From WHSW01 sp963846165 (GTDB lineage: Bacteria > Actinomycetota > Thermoleophilia > Solirubrobacterales > 70-9), in NCBI GenBank assembly GCA_963846165.1, contig CAWJUU010000008.1, positions 434,001 through 498,000 of the forward strand: a stretch of 64,000 bases of DNA, written 5' to 3'. Below are positions 24,283-33,220 of this stretch, piece after piece. The notes under the pieces were generated by a model that searched no databases, was not told where the DNA came from, and was given only the letters and a program-made list of their open reading frames with translations. The stretch's first letter is position 1, and each line of letters starts with the position of its first letter. The position numbers and the translations under genes were made by a program.

Positions 24283-24972
24283 ATGAGCGATCAGCAGCAG
24301 TACATCATCATCGTCGGGGCCGGCAAGGTCGGCTGGAATCTCGCGCGCGAGCTGCTCGAGAAGGGCAACGAGGTGACCCTGATCGAGAACAACCGCGAGC
24401 GCTATCTGAGCGTCGAGCAGGAGCTCGAGCACAACATCCAGTACGGCGACGCATCGGAGCTGTGGGTGCTCGAGCGCGCCGGGATCTCGCGCGCCGACAT
24501 GGTGATCGCGGTCACCGGCGACGACGAGGACAACGTGCTGATCTGCCAGGTGGCGAAGGAGAAGTACCTGGTCGACCGGATCATCGCCAGGGTCAACAAC
24601 CCCCGCAACCGCGAGCACTTCGACCTGCTCGGGATCAAGCCGGTGGTCTCGGCCACCGACCTGATCCTGAACCTGATCGAGCACGAGGTGCCCGAGTACG
24701 GGCTCGTTCATCTGCTCGACCTCCCCGAGCAGCGGCTCGAGATCATCGAGATGCAGCTTCCCGAGGACTCGAGGGCGGCGGGCCAGCGCGTCGGAGACCT
24801 GCAGATGCCCGAGGGCAGCCTGCTGATCTCGGTCCTCCGCGAAGGGACCGGGTTCGTGCCCAGCTCCGAGACGGTGCTCGAGGCGGGGGACGAGATCCTC
24901 GCGGTTCTCGATCCGACGGTTGAGGAGGACCTGACCGCGTACTTCGGACCCGACGGCTCGGCGGGCAGTTGA
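24283..24972 (+). CDS. TrkA-type potassium transport regulator with N and C domains
   Basis: 229 residues. TrkA-N: YIIIVGAGKVGWNLARELLE, LIENNRERY, VIAVTGDDEDNVLICQVAKE and IIARVNNPRN. A TrkA-C domain (about residues 145-220: RLEIIEMQLPEDSRAAGQRV ... LEAGDEILAVLDP) follows. RCK proteins of this type bind NAD(H) through the N-domain, and TrkA-C domains of several bacteria bind c-di-AMP. Since c-di-AMP riboswitches occur in this same window, this protein could be a further effector (inference). It forms a pair with the preceding gene. Confidence 0.92.
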   Translation: MSDQQQYIIIVGAGKVGWNLARELLEKGNEVTLIENNRERYLSVEQELEHNIQYGDASELWVLERAGISRADMVIAVTGDDEDNVLICQVAKEKYLVDRIIARVNNPRNREHFDLLGIKPVVSATDLILNLIEHEVPEYGLVHLLDLPEQRLEIIEMQLPEDSRAAGQRVGDLQMPEGSLLISVLREGTGFVPSSETVLEAGDEILAVLDPTVEEDLTAYFGPDGSAGS

Positions 24973-25015
24973 AAGCGCAAGTAGCTGAGCAGCCCCGCTC
25001 CCACCGGACGAGCGC

Positions 25016-26251
25016 GTGAGCGCTCGGCCGATTGACTTCCTGATCGTCGGTGGCGGCATGGCGGCTGCCTACTGCGCCTCGGAGCTGCGCAAGCAGGGGG
25101 CCGAGGGCTCGATCGCGCTCGTCGGGCGCGAGCCCGAGCCGCCCTATGAGCGCCCACCGCTCTCGAAGGAGTACCTGCGGGGTGAGGCCACGCGCGCCGA
25201 CGCGCACGTGAACCCCGCGGAGTGGTACGAGGAGAACGGGATCGAGCTGATGCTGCGGACGAACGTGATGTCGCTCGACCCGGCGGAGCGGCTGGCGAAG
25301 CTGCAGGGTGGCGAGGAGCTGAGATTCGAGAAGGCGCTGCTGGCGACGGGGGCGAACGTCAACATCCTCCGGGTCGAGGGGGCCGAGCTGGAGGGAATCC
25401 ACTACCTGCGCGCGTTCGGCAACTCCGATGCGATCCGCGAGGAGGCGGCGGCGGCCGAGCGCGTGGTGCTGATCGGCGGCAGCTACATCGGCACCGAGGT
25501 GGCGGCGTCGCTGACCGCGACGGGCACGAAATGCGCGATCGTGATGATGGAGGAGGTGGCGCTCTCGCGGACCTTCGGCGAGGAGGTGGGGCGCTGGTGC
25601 CAGGAGCTGCTCGAGGCGAAGGGGATCGAGGTGTTCGGGGGCGAGGAGCTGGAGGCGTTCGAGGGCGACGGGCGCGTGCAGGCGGTGGTCACCAAGGGCG
25701 GGCGCACGGTCGAGGGCGACATGGTCGTCGTCGGCGCGGGGGTGAGGCCCGACGCGATGCTCGCCGAGCGGGCGGGGCTCGAGGTCGAGAACGGGATCGT
25801 CTGCGATCAGAAGCTGGAGACGTCGGTGCCGGGGATCTTCGCCGCCGGCGACGTCTGCTCCTACGACAGCGTCGTCCACGGACAGCGGCTGCGGGTCGAG
25901 CACTGGGACGTGGCGTTGCAGCAGGGCCGGCACGCCGCCCGCGGGATGCTCGGCGGGTCCGAGCCCTACCGCGAGGTGCCGTATTTCTTCAGCGACCTCG
26001 CCGACTGGGCGGGCTTCGAGTACGTCGGCCCTGCCTATGAGTGGGACGAGGTCGTCTTCCGCGGCGACCGCGACGCCGGCGAGTTCAGCGCCTGGTACCT
26101 GAAGGACGGCCGCGTCAAGGGCACGCTCGCCGTCGGCCGCTCCGACGACCTCGTCCACGCGCGAACGCTGATCGAGACCGGGGCGGACGTTTCGGGGCAG
26201 AAGGACGCCCTTGCGGATCCGGACTCCGAGCTCGAGACCGTGGGTACGTAG
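25016..26251 (+). CDS. FAD-dependent pyridine-nucleotide oxidoreductase (ferredoxin/rubredoxin-reductase type)
   Basis: 411 residues from GTG. FAD site DFLIVGGGMAAAYCASEL, YERPPLSKEYLRG, second dinucleotide fold VVLIGGSYIGTEVAASL, and the C-terminal FAD motif VPGIFAAGDVCSY. It follows the pattern of BphA4-type ferredoxin reductases and AIF-like flavoproteins that pass electrons from NAD(P)H to ferredoxins or similar acceptors. No ferredoxin gene is adjacent. The P450 at 37.0-38.3 kb needs such an electron donor, but linkage is only conjecture. Confidence 0.9.
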   Translation: MSARPIDFLIVGGGMAAAYCASELRKQGAEGSIALVGREPEPPYERPPLSKEYLRGEATRADAHVNPAEWYEENGIELMLRTNVMSLDPAERLAKLQGGEELRFEKALLATGANVNILRVEGAELEGIHYLRAFGNSDAIREEAAAAERVVLIGGSYIGTEVAASLTATGTKCAIVMMEEVALSRTFGEEVGRWCQELLEAKGIEVFGGEELEAFEGDGRVQAVVTKGGRTVEGDMVVVGAGVRPDAMLAERAGLEVENGIVCDQKLETSVPGIFAAGDVCSYDSVVHGQRLRVEHWDVALQQGRHAARGMLGGSEPYREVPYFFSDLADWAGFEYVGPAYEWDEVVFRGDRDAGEFSAWYLKDGRVKGTLAVGRSDDLVHARTLIETGADVSGQKDALADPDSELETVGT

Positions 26252-26314
26252 ATCCAAGGGCTTCGAGAAACCGCTCTCGGTACGCTTGGTCGAGCGCTCT
26301 CAGAGCACTCCCGA

Positions 26315-26387
26315 TGGGGACTGGTGTAATTTGGCAGCACGCTGGTTTCTGGTACCAGTAGTCAAGGTTCAAGTCCTTGGTCCCCAG
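26315..26387 (+). tRNA. tRNA-Gln (anticodon CUG)
   Basis: A full cloverleaf can be folded by hand: acceptor TGGGGAC with GTCCCCA, D-stem GTGT/GCAC, anticodon stem CTGGT/ACCAG with loop TTCTGGT (anticodon CTG), T-stem CAAGG/CCTTG with loop TTCAAGT, discriminator G. It is 73 nt and CCA is not encoded. The T-loop reads TTCAAGT, a minor variant of TTCGANT. Confidence 0.93.
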
Positions 26388-26406
26388 TACTTTGGGTTCG
26401 AAATAG

Positions 26407-26440
26407 GGGTTCGCCGGGGTCCCTTCCGTCCGGCGGACCC
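26407..26440 (+). terminator. Hairpin downstream of tRNA-Gln
   Basis: Arms GGGTTCGCCGG and CCGGCGGACCC pair over 11 positions (one G-U) around a 12-nt loop, 20 bases after the tRNA. It probably terminates the tRNA transcript before the HNH gene. Confidence 0.5.
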
Positions 26441-26441
26441 G

Positions 26442-26455
26442 CGAACATATGTTCG
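26442..26455. promoter_or_regulatory. Perfect LexA/SOS-type box over the HNH gene start codon
   Basis: CGAACATATGTTCG is a perfect 14-bp palindrome and fits the Gram-positive SOS box CGAAC-RNRY-GTTYG exactly. The ATG of the HNH gene (26449) lies in its centre, so a bound repressor would block both transcription and the start region. Confidence 0.7.
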
Positions 26456-27057
26456 TGAACGCGAAGGGCCGTTTGCGACGAAACGGACGACTGGAGAGGA
26501 CTCGCGAGGCCGTTGACCGCCTGTGTGTTGCCGGGCTCACCCAGGCCGAGATTGCGAGGGAGCTCCAGATCGGCAAGAGCACGGTCGCGTACCACTTTCG
26601 GAGGCTAGGTTCGCGGGCCGATTCACGCTTCTCGCGCCGTTACGACTGGCCGGAAGTACAGCGGGCGTATGACGAAGGCTTGACCTCCCGGCAGTGCGCG
26701 GAGCGCTTCGGGTTCACCAGCGCGACCTGGTACCAGGCGGTCACGCGCGGGGACATCCGTCCTCGACCCCGAGCGATGCCGATTGAGCTGCTGCTTGTCG
26801 ACGGTCGCACGCGGACCAATCGGTCGCATCTGAAGCTCCGCCTGCTGACTGAGGGGTTGAAGGAGAATCGCTGCGAGCGCTGCGGGCTGACTGAGTGGCG
26901 CGGTCAGCCGCTCAACATGCAGCTGCACCACAACAACGGTTGTGGCAGGGACAATCGCCTGGAGAATATTTCCTTTCTTTGTCCGAACTGCCACGCTCAG
27001 ACCGAGAACTGGGGTGGCCGGAACGGGCGCCGGCACAAGGCGCCGAAGGCGGCGTGA
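26449..27057 (+). CDS. HNH endonuclease with N-terminal helix-turn-helix
   Basis: 202 residues. Residues ~20-50 form an HTH (GLTQAEIARELQIGKSTVAYHF), a second HTH-like element follows (GLTSRQCAERFGFTSATWY), and the C-terminus is an HNH nuclease: CERC, then the histidine pair in QLHHNNG, DNRLENISFLCPNCHAQ. The zinc cysteines and catalytic residues are present. No Shine-Dalgarno precedes the ATG; GTG at 26455 is an alternative start. Such proteins are often phage or mobile-element derived, and the position right after a tRNA gene is typical for integration, but no integrase or repeat is seen. SOS control is suggested by the overlapping LexA-type box. Confidence 0.85.
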   Translation: MFVNAKGRLRRNGRLERTREAVDRLCVAGLTQAEIARELQIGKSTVAYHFRRLGSRADSRFSRRYDWPEVQRAYDEGLTSRQCAERFGFTSATWYQAVTRGDIRPRPRAMPIELLLVDGRTRTNRSHLKLRLLTEGLKENRCERCGLTEWRGQPLNMQLHHNNGCGRDNRLENISFLCPNCHAQTENWGGRNGRRHKAPKAA

Positions 27058-27063
27058 ATCGGT

Positions 27064-28335
27064 TCAGTCGCGCGGGGGCGGGGGTGAGTCGTTGCGGTCG
27101 GGGCCGTAGCGGTAGACGCGCAGGAAGCCGTCCTTGGGGATGTGCGCGACGTCGCTGTTCTGGTGGCGGTTGTTGAAGTCGGCCTGCGCGGCCATGCCCG
27201 CGACGAGGTTGATGTAGAGCGTCTTCGGCGAGTCGCGGGTGATCTCGAGCACGCCGACCTTGCGCGCCGTGCACGGGCTCTCGTGGGCGCTGTGACCCTG
27301 GGTGCAGTTGAACCCGTTCGCCTCTGCGATCTGCCCGTTGAGGTCGCCGACCCGCTCCGGCCAGCCCTCGCGGCTGGCCGAGTCCGGGTTCTCCGAGAGC
27401 ACGATCCCGGTCGTCTGGAAGACGTTGTAGGAGTGGTGGCCGATGTTGGCCACCAGCTTGCCGTCGATCACGAGCTGCTCGCCGAGGCGCAGGTTGCCGA
27501 GCTCAACCGAGTAGACGGCCTTCTCCTTGATGTTGCCGCCCTCGCCGGCGATCGAGAGCGCCGGGCGCACCCTCGCATGCGTGACGAGCGGGCCGTCGCG
27601 CTGCTGGCCGCCGGGTCGGTAGCGAGCCACGTTCACCCGACCCTTGTCGCCCTTCGCCGACTTGCCGCCCGAGTCGGCGCCGACGACGAGCTTGTCGCCG
27701 CCGCGGGCGTTCTTGTCGTGCGCGCTCAGGACCAGGTTGACGTGGCAGGTCGCCGCGTTGCAGGGCAGGTCGCCCGCGTCGTCGATCGTCGTGTGGCCGT
27801 CGTCGATCACCAGCACGCAGTGGTGGTTGCGGTTTGGCTGCGACTGGGTGCAGGTGAGCTTCTTGGCGCCGAGCGAGACCGTGTTGCCGCCGCCCGTCGC
27901 CTTGCCGCCGTCAGCGAGCACCAGCTCGGCGATCACGGTCGGGTCATATCCGTAGGTGTCACCGATGCACGGCCGGTCCGAGCCGTGCAGCTCGTTCGGC
28001 TTCAGGCACACCGAGACCTCAACCTCCGCCGTCGCGTCGAGCCGGTCGCCGTTGCGGAGTTCGCCGAGGTTGCCCGGCTGCAGCGACATCACCACCCGCT
28101 TCTTCGACTCCTTGTGGCGGCCGATAGGGATCGTCTTGACCAGCTCCGAGTTGTTGCCGGTCGTCCCCGTGCGCAGCGTTCCCGCGGTATCGCCGCCGGC
28201 CGCTTCGACGACCCCGCCCCCGAGCACCGGCGAGCCGATCAGCGCGAGCAGCGCGCAGGGCGCCGCGAGGGCGACCGCGATCGTCCGCTTGCGCGTACGT
28301 CCTGCCACGTACATCTCATCGACATACCCGCCCAC
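27064..28335 (-). CDS. Secreted protein of unknown family
   Basis: 423 residues from GTG 28335, or 416 from ATG 28314 (MYVAGRTRKRTIAVALAA), which gives the better signal peptide: a basic stretch then AVALAAPCALLALIGSPVLG. The mature protein is beta-rich with several cysteine pairs (VCLKPNELHGSDRPC, LTCTQSQPNRNHHC, LPCNAATC, FNCTQGHSAHESPC), suggesting disulphides outside the cell. It looks like two copies of a beta-domain, each with a line about dose or level terms such as NLGELRNGDRLDATAEVEV and NLRLGEQLVIDGKLVANIG. No catalytic motif is recognised. It converges with the HNH gene. Confidence 0.75.
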   Translation of the reverse strand: MGGYVDEMYVAGRTRKRTIAVALAAPCALLALIGSPVLGGGVVEAAGGDTAGTLRTGTTGNNSELVKTIPIGRHKESKKRVVMSLQPGNLGELRNGDRLDATAEVEVSVCLKPNELHGSDRPCIGDTYGYDPTVIAELVLADGGKATGGGNTVSLGAKKLTCTQSQPNRNHHCVLVIDDGHTTIDDAGDLPCNAATCHVNLVLSAHDKNARGGDKLVVGADSGGKSAKGDKGRVNVARYRPGGQQRDGPLVTHARVRPALSIAGEGGNIKEKAVYSVELGNLRLGEQLVIDGKLVANIGHHSYNVFQTTGIVLSENPDSASREGWPERVGDLNGQIAEANGFNCTQGHSAHESPCTARKVGVLEITRDSPKTLYINLVAGMAAQADFNNRHQNSDVAHIPKDGFLRVYRYGPDRNDSPPPPRD

Positions 28336-28479
28336 TGTCTGTAGAACCCACGGGCACAGTCGAAGTCACGTCGGAATCACCTCGCTGCGATGTTCCGCGT
28401 GCCGAGGGTGAAAATCCGCACCCATGCGGGTATTTCTCTCGCAGGACACGCATGCCCCCTTTGTTACTTTGAGCAGTCC

Positions 28480-29193
28480 ATGGACGTTTATCAGCGCAGG
28501 CGCCTGGTCGCGCTGAGCGCGATCGCAGTGATCTTCGTGATCGTCGTGCTGCTGATTCGCAGCTGCGGCGGCGATGACGACGAGACCCCCGTGACCCCGG
28601 TCGCGGGAGCGACAGGCACTGCCGGCGCAACCGCCCTGAGCGCCTCCGAGTACGCCGACCAGGGCGACACCATCTGCCTCGAGGCCAACACCGCGCTCGC
28701 CGAGGTCGATCCGTCCGATTCCGAGGCCTCGGCCACCGAGGCGGGGATCCTGGGCAGCGAGCTCGGCTCGCTGCAGACGCTCGTGCTCGCCGAAGGAGAG
28801 GACGGGGCCGACCAGCTCGACAAGTTCCTCAGCGCCCTCCAGGATCAGGTGGCGGCGCTCGAGCAGCGCGCGACCGCGAGCGAGCGCGGCGACGACGCGG
28901 CGGTCGCCGAGCTCGACGCGACCGTCGACGAGGCGGCCTCGGCGGCCGCCAAGGCCGCGGGCAAGTTCGGCTTCACGGTCTGCGGTGACACCTCCGAGGT
29001 CACCTCCGGAGGCGGCGGCTCAACCGGGACCGATACCGGTACCGATACCGGTACCGACACCGGAGCCGTCGCGCCCACGACCCCGCCCGTGACCGAGGTC
29101 CCGGTCGAACCCGTGACCCCGGCGCCCACCGAGCCGACGACCCCGCCGGCCGACACCGGTGGCGACTCGGGCTCGGGCGGCGTCAGCCCGTAG
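28480..29193 (+). CDS. Membrane-anchored protein with proline/threonine-rich tail
   Basis: 237 residues from ATG. A basic start (DVYQRRR) and one helix (LVALSAIAVIFVIVVLLI) anchor an extracytoplasmic helical domain with two cysteines (TICLEANTALAEVD ... FTVCGDT), followed by a disordered tail: GGGGSTGTDTGTDTGTDTG, then repeated PTTPP/EPVTPAPTEP units. The tail could span the cell wall. The DNA for the GTD repeat is a near-perfect 12-bp tandem repeat at about 29027-29063. No family name can be given. Confidence 0.75.
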   Translation: MDVYQRRRLVALSAIAVIFVIVVLLIRSCGGDDDETPVTPVAGATGTAGATALSASEYADQGDTICLEANTALAEVDPSDSEASATEAGILGSELGSLQTLVLAEGEDGADQLDKFLSALQDQVAALEQRATASERGDDAAVAELDATVDEAASAAAKAAGKFGFTVCGDTSEVTSGGGGSTGTDTGTDTGTDTGAVAPTTPPVTEVPVEPVTPAPTEPTTPPADTGGDSGSGGVSP

Positions 29194-29223
29194 ACCGCGC
29201 GCCCGGACCCCCGGTCCCGAGCC

Positions 29224-31181
29224 TCAGGCGGCCGAGGACTCGACCCAGGCGCCGTAGAGGCGGGCGTAGCGCCCCCCGGCCGCGATCAAGCTCGTCGTGC
29301 GTGCCCGATTCGACGATCCGGCCGTACTCGAGCACGACGATCCGGCCCGCGCGCCTGATCGTCGACAGCCGGTGCGCGATCACGATCGCGGTCCGCCCGT
29401 GGAGTAGCCGTTCGAGGCCCTGCTCGATCACCCGCTCCGTGCGCACGTCCACGTTCGAGGTCGCCTCGTCGAGGATCAGGATGCGCGGCTCGGCGAGCAG
29501 CGCGCGCGCGAAGGCGACGAGCTGGCGCTGACCGGCCGAGAGCGCGGCCCCGCGCTCGCCGACCTCGGTCTCGAAGCCCGCCGGCAGCCGGTCGACGAAG
29601 ACGTTGGCGCCGACGGCGTGCGCCGCGGCGACGATCTCCTCCTCGTCGGCATCCGGCCGGCCAAAGGCGATGTTGTCGCGGATCGAGCCCGAGAACAGGA
29701 ACCCTTCCTGGGGCACGATCCCGAGCTGGCTGCGAAGCGCCGTGGAGCTCAGGTCGCGCAGGTCGTAGCCATCGACCAGCACCCGACCACGCTGGGGGTC
29801 GTAGAAGCGAGCGACCAGTTTCGCCAGCGTCGATTTGCCTGCCCCCGTCTCGCCGACCAGGGCGACGGTCTGTCCGGCAGGCACCTCGAGGTCGATGCCC
29901 GCGATCGCCCAGCCGCTCGCGGCGTCCGGGCCCTCATCGGTGACCGGATCGGGGGTCAGCTCGGCGACCTCGGCGGCGCTCGCGTCACCGCCACGGGCGT
30001 AGGAGAACCAGACGTCGTCGAGCGCGATCTCTCCGCGCAGCGGTCCCGGGTCGATCGCGTCCGGCTTGTCGGTCATGTCGGGCGCGGTGTCGAGCAGGTC
30101 GAAGATCTTGTCGAGCGCCGCCATTCCCTGCTGGTAGGTCGTGTAAAGCTGTGAGATCTGCTGGATCGGGTCGAAGAACAGCTGCAGGTAGCCGATGAAA
30201 GCGACCACGATCCCGATCTCGATCTGCCCGTCGATCGCCTGATAGCCGCCGAAGAGGATGATCGCGCCGGTGCCGATCGCCGAGAGCAGCTCGACCGCCG
30301 GGAAGTAGGAGGCGTTGAGGTAGACGGTGCGCATGTTGGCGACCCGGTTCTCCTCGTTGAGCTCCGTCATCCGCTCGACGTGCTGGCGCTCGCGGCCGAA
30401 GGTCCGTACCACGCGGACGCCCGAGAGCGTCTCCTGCAGGTAGGCGGTGATGTTGGCGATCTTCTCCCGCGTCAGCCGGTAGGCGTCGGCGGAGACGATC
30501 CGGAAGATCACGCTGGCGATCGCGAGCACCGGGAAGGTGATGAACGTCATCAGCGCGAGCGAGGGGTCGAGCGCGATCAGGATCACGACCACGCCGGTGA
30601 GCGTGAGCACGCTCGAGAACAGGGTGATGATCCCGTCCGTGACCAGGCTGTCGAGCGCCTGCACGTCGTTGGTCAGCCGTGAGATCAGCACCCCCGGCTT
30701 GCGCCGGGTGAAGAAGCCGATCGACATCGCCTGCAGGTGCCGAGTAGATGCGCTCGCGCAGGTCCTGGAGCGCCCGCTGACCGACCCAGCCGACCAGGTA
30801 CGTCTGCGCGTAGGAAGCGGCCCAGTAGATCGCCACCGAGGCGACGAAGACGACGACGATGATCGTCAGCGCGCTCTCGTCGCCGGCGCTGATCCCGTCG
30901 TCGATCGCCCGGCCGGCGAGATACGGAGGGGCGAGCGCCGCCGCGGTCGCGACCAGCAGCGCGACCACCATCAGCAGCACCTGCGTCCGGTAGGGCCGCA
31001 GCAGGCCGAGCAGCCAGCGAACCTTGCGCCCGCGCTGGTCCTCGCCGCGAATCAGTCGCCAGATGTCGCGGAACATCAACAGCGTGCCCGCGAACCGCCC
31101 CGGCTGGTTGGACTGGTCCTCGGTCTCGGCGGCGAGCGTCCGAGCCCTGTCCCTCCGGGTCGCGTTCCGTGACCGAATCAA
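29224..31181 (-). CDS. ABC exporter, second half-transporter (two apparent frameshifts)
   Basis: Half-size ABC exporter, one transmembrane domain then one ATPase. The N-terminal part starts at TTG 31181 (an ATG at 31076 is also possible): VRWLLGLLRPYRTQVLLMVV ... RERIYS. A one-base excess at about 30740 shifts the frame to SHLQAMSIGFFTRRKPGVLI. The ATPase has LVGETGAGKSTLAKL, ALSAGQRQLVAFARALL and ILILDEATSNVD, with HRLSTIRRAG. The signature is LSAGQ rather than LSGGQ. A second one-base excess at 29288-29289 hides the true ending (ELIAAGGRYARLYGAWVESSAA, stop at 29224). Repaired length is 651 residues. It forms a heterodimer with the gene upstream. Confidence 0.88.
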
Positions 31182-31205
31182 ATGCTCGGCTCGTCCGTCC
31201 TCGCC

Positions 31206-32977
31206 TCACAGCCGCGCCACCGCCTCGCGCTCCTCGAGGTCCCTCTGCAGGAAGACGACGTCCTCGCAGCCGAACTCGGCGATCTCCGCATACAGCGGGC
31301 AGCGTTCGAGCAGCTCCGCGTGCTGGCCGCGATCGACGATCCGGCCCGCCTCCATGACCACGATCTCGTCGGCGAGCGAGATCGTCGAGAGCCGGTGCGC
31401 GACGACGAAGGTCGTCCGGCCCTCCATCACCTCGCGCAACCCGCGCTTGATCGCCTCCTCGGTGCGGGCGTCGACCGACGAGGTCGCGTCGTCGAGGATC
31501 AGGACCCGCGGGATCGGCGAGCAGCGCCCGCGCGATCGCGACCCGCTGGCGCTGGCCGCCCGAGAGCGTCAGCCCACGCTCGCCGACCATCGTCTCGTAG
31601 CCGTCCGGCAGCCGGCTGATGAACCCGCTTGCCTCGGCGCGCCGCGCCGCGGTCTCGATCTCCTCACGGGTCGCATCGGGCCGCGCGTAGGCGATGTTCT
31701 CGGCGACCGTGGCCGAGAACAGGAAGCTGTCGTCGGCGACGAAGGCGACCGAGCTGCGCAGCGAGGCGATCTCGACCGAGCGCAGGTCCGCGCCGTCGAC
31801 CAGGACCGCGCCGTCGCTCGGGTCATAGAGGCGGGCGATCAGCCCGACGAGACTCGTCTTGCCCGACCCGGTCGGGCCGACGAGAGCCACCGTGCGGCCG
31901 GCCGGGACGTCGAGGCTGACGTCGGTGAGCGACGGGGCGGCGCCGTCGTAGCGCAGGGTGACGTTGCGGAACTCGACCGCGCCGGGGCCGTCGGGCAGCG
32001 GCGGCGCGCCCGGCGCGCTCGCGATCCGCGGCTCGCGATCGAGGATCTCGAACAGCCGATTGCCCGATGCGACCGCTCGCTGGGCCATGCCGAGCGCCAT
32101 GCCGAGCATCCGCATCGGCCCCATCAGCATGATCAGGAAGAGGTAGAAGGTGGTGAAGTCGCCGATCGTGAAGCCGCCGTTGATGACCTCGCGGCCGCCG
32201 ACGAACAGCACTACGGCGAGCCCGACGCTGGGGATGAAGCCGAGCATCGGCGAGTAGAAGGCCCGCAGGCGGGTCGAGTAGACGTTCTGGTCGAAGACGC
32301 GCTCGACCGAGTCGCCGGAAGCGCCCGAGCATGTGCTCCTCGCGCGCGAACGCCTTCACGATCCGGACCCCGGAGATGCTCTCCTCGGCCTCCGCGGTGA
32401 GCTCTGCGATCCGCTGCTGGACCTCCTGGACCGCGGGCCGGGAGAGGCGGTTGAACCGCATCGCGCCGAGGACGACGAAGGGCACCGGGAGCAGCGCGAG
32501 CGCCGCAAGCCAAGGCTCGATCGCGAACATGGCGATGCTCGCGAGCGTGATCGTGAGCGCGTTCTGGGTCAGGAAGATGAGCCCGTAGCCGAGGAAGAAG
32601 CGGATCGCCTGCAGGTCGACGGTGGCCCGCGACATCAGCTGCCCGGTCTGCTGGGTGTCGAAGAAGCCCAGCTCGAGCGCCTGCAGGTGCGCGTAGACGC
32701 GCTGGCGCAGGTCGAACTCGACCGCGACCGAAACCCGGCCGGCGATCAGCCGCCTGACCACGGTGAGCCCGAGGCGCAGGACGCCGGCGGCGCCGATCGC
32801 GAGCGCCAGCGGCAGGAGGTCGTCGCGGCGCTGATCGTCGATCGCGTCGACCGCGTTGCCGACCAGCAGCGGGATCGCGACGGTCATCACCATCGCCGCG
32901 CAGGCGAAGACCAGCGACCAGACCACCTCGCGCCTGTACGGGCGCAGAAAGCCGAGCAAACGCCGGAAAGTGGGCAT
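31206..32977 (-). CDS. ABC exporter, first half-transporter (two apparent frameshifts)
   Basis: Starts at ATG 32977 (PTFRRLLGFLRPYRREVVW). Six-helix membrane domain, then ATPase with LVGPTGSGKTSLVGL, LSGGQRQRVAIARALL, LILDDATSSVD and HRLSTISLAD. One extra base near 32316 (in FRRDSVERVFDQNVYSTR) and one in the CCC at 31505-31507 break the frame; removing both yields 589 residues. Heterodimeric exporters of this type export drugs, lipids or peptides, and the substrate is unknown. TATAGT (reverse of 32985-32990) is 7 nt before the start, and a palindromic operator covers it, so a local repressor, possibly MarR-like, probably controls the pair. Confidence 0.9.
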
Positions 32978-32979
32978 CG

Positions 32980-33001
32980 ACTTCACTATACAAAGTGAAG
33001 T
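32980..33001. promoter_or_regulatory. Palindromic operator over the ABC exporter -10 element
   Basis: ACTTCACT and AGTGAAGT are perfect 8-bp arms around ATACAA. The inverted repeat spans the TATAGT hexamer of the minus-strand exporter promoter and also the start (GTG 32995) of a plus-strand small gene, so one repressor could control both directions. Confidence 0.65.
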
Positions 33002-33220
33002 GCGAAGATTTCGAGCGCGCGCCATACTGGCTTCCATGGCGCGACCCGCGGCAGGGCTCTGCGACTCGCTGCGCGCACCAGCGCGTGATCCGCAACACCC
33101 GCGGGTCGGTCTTCTCGCTCTGCGAACGCTCGCGCTCGGACCCCAGCCTATCCGCGCTACCCGCGCCTGCCCGTGCTCGAGTGCCGAGGCCACGAGCCCG
33201 TCGTCAAGGCGCCGGCGTGA
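32995..33220 (+). CDS. Small cysteine-containing protein, apparent frameshift near 33147
   Basis: From GTG 32995 the frame reads KCEDFERAPYWLPWRDPRQG and SATRCAHQRVIRNTRGSVFS, then LCERSRSDPS; the next frame finishes YPRYPRLPVLECRGHEPVVK and stops at 33220. Removing one base joins them into 74 residues with four cysteines (CE, RC, LC, EC), which could bind a metal. I do not know the family. Its start lies inside the operator shared with the ABC exporter genes, and its TGA overlaps the GTG start of the following Kelch gene. Confidence 0.5.

Noticed and set aside
26449..27057. Prophage or complete mobile island at the tRNA-Gln
   Set aside because: No integrase, terminase, transposase or repeated tRNA end was found; only the single HNH gene supports it.
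29027..29063. Tandem DNA repeat as a possible mobile or regulatory repeat
   Set aside because: It encodes the GTDTGTDTG linker inside a coding region, so it is explained as protein-level low complexity.
29984..30684. Separate small proteins in the overlapping frames of the ABC exporter region
   Set aside because: They are pieces or shadows of two half-transporters broken by single-base shifts; motif order and repaired lengths (651 and 589 residues) explain them fully.
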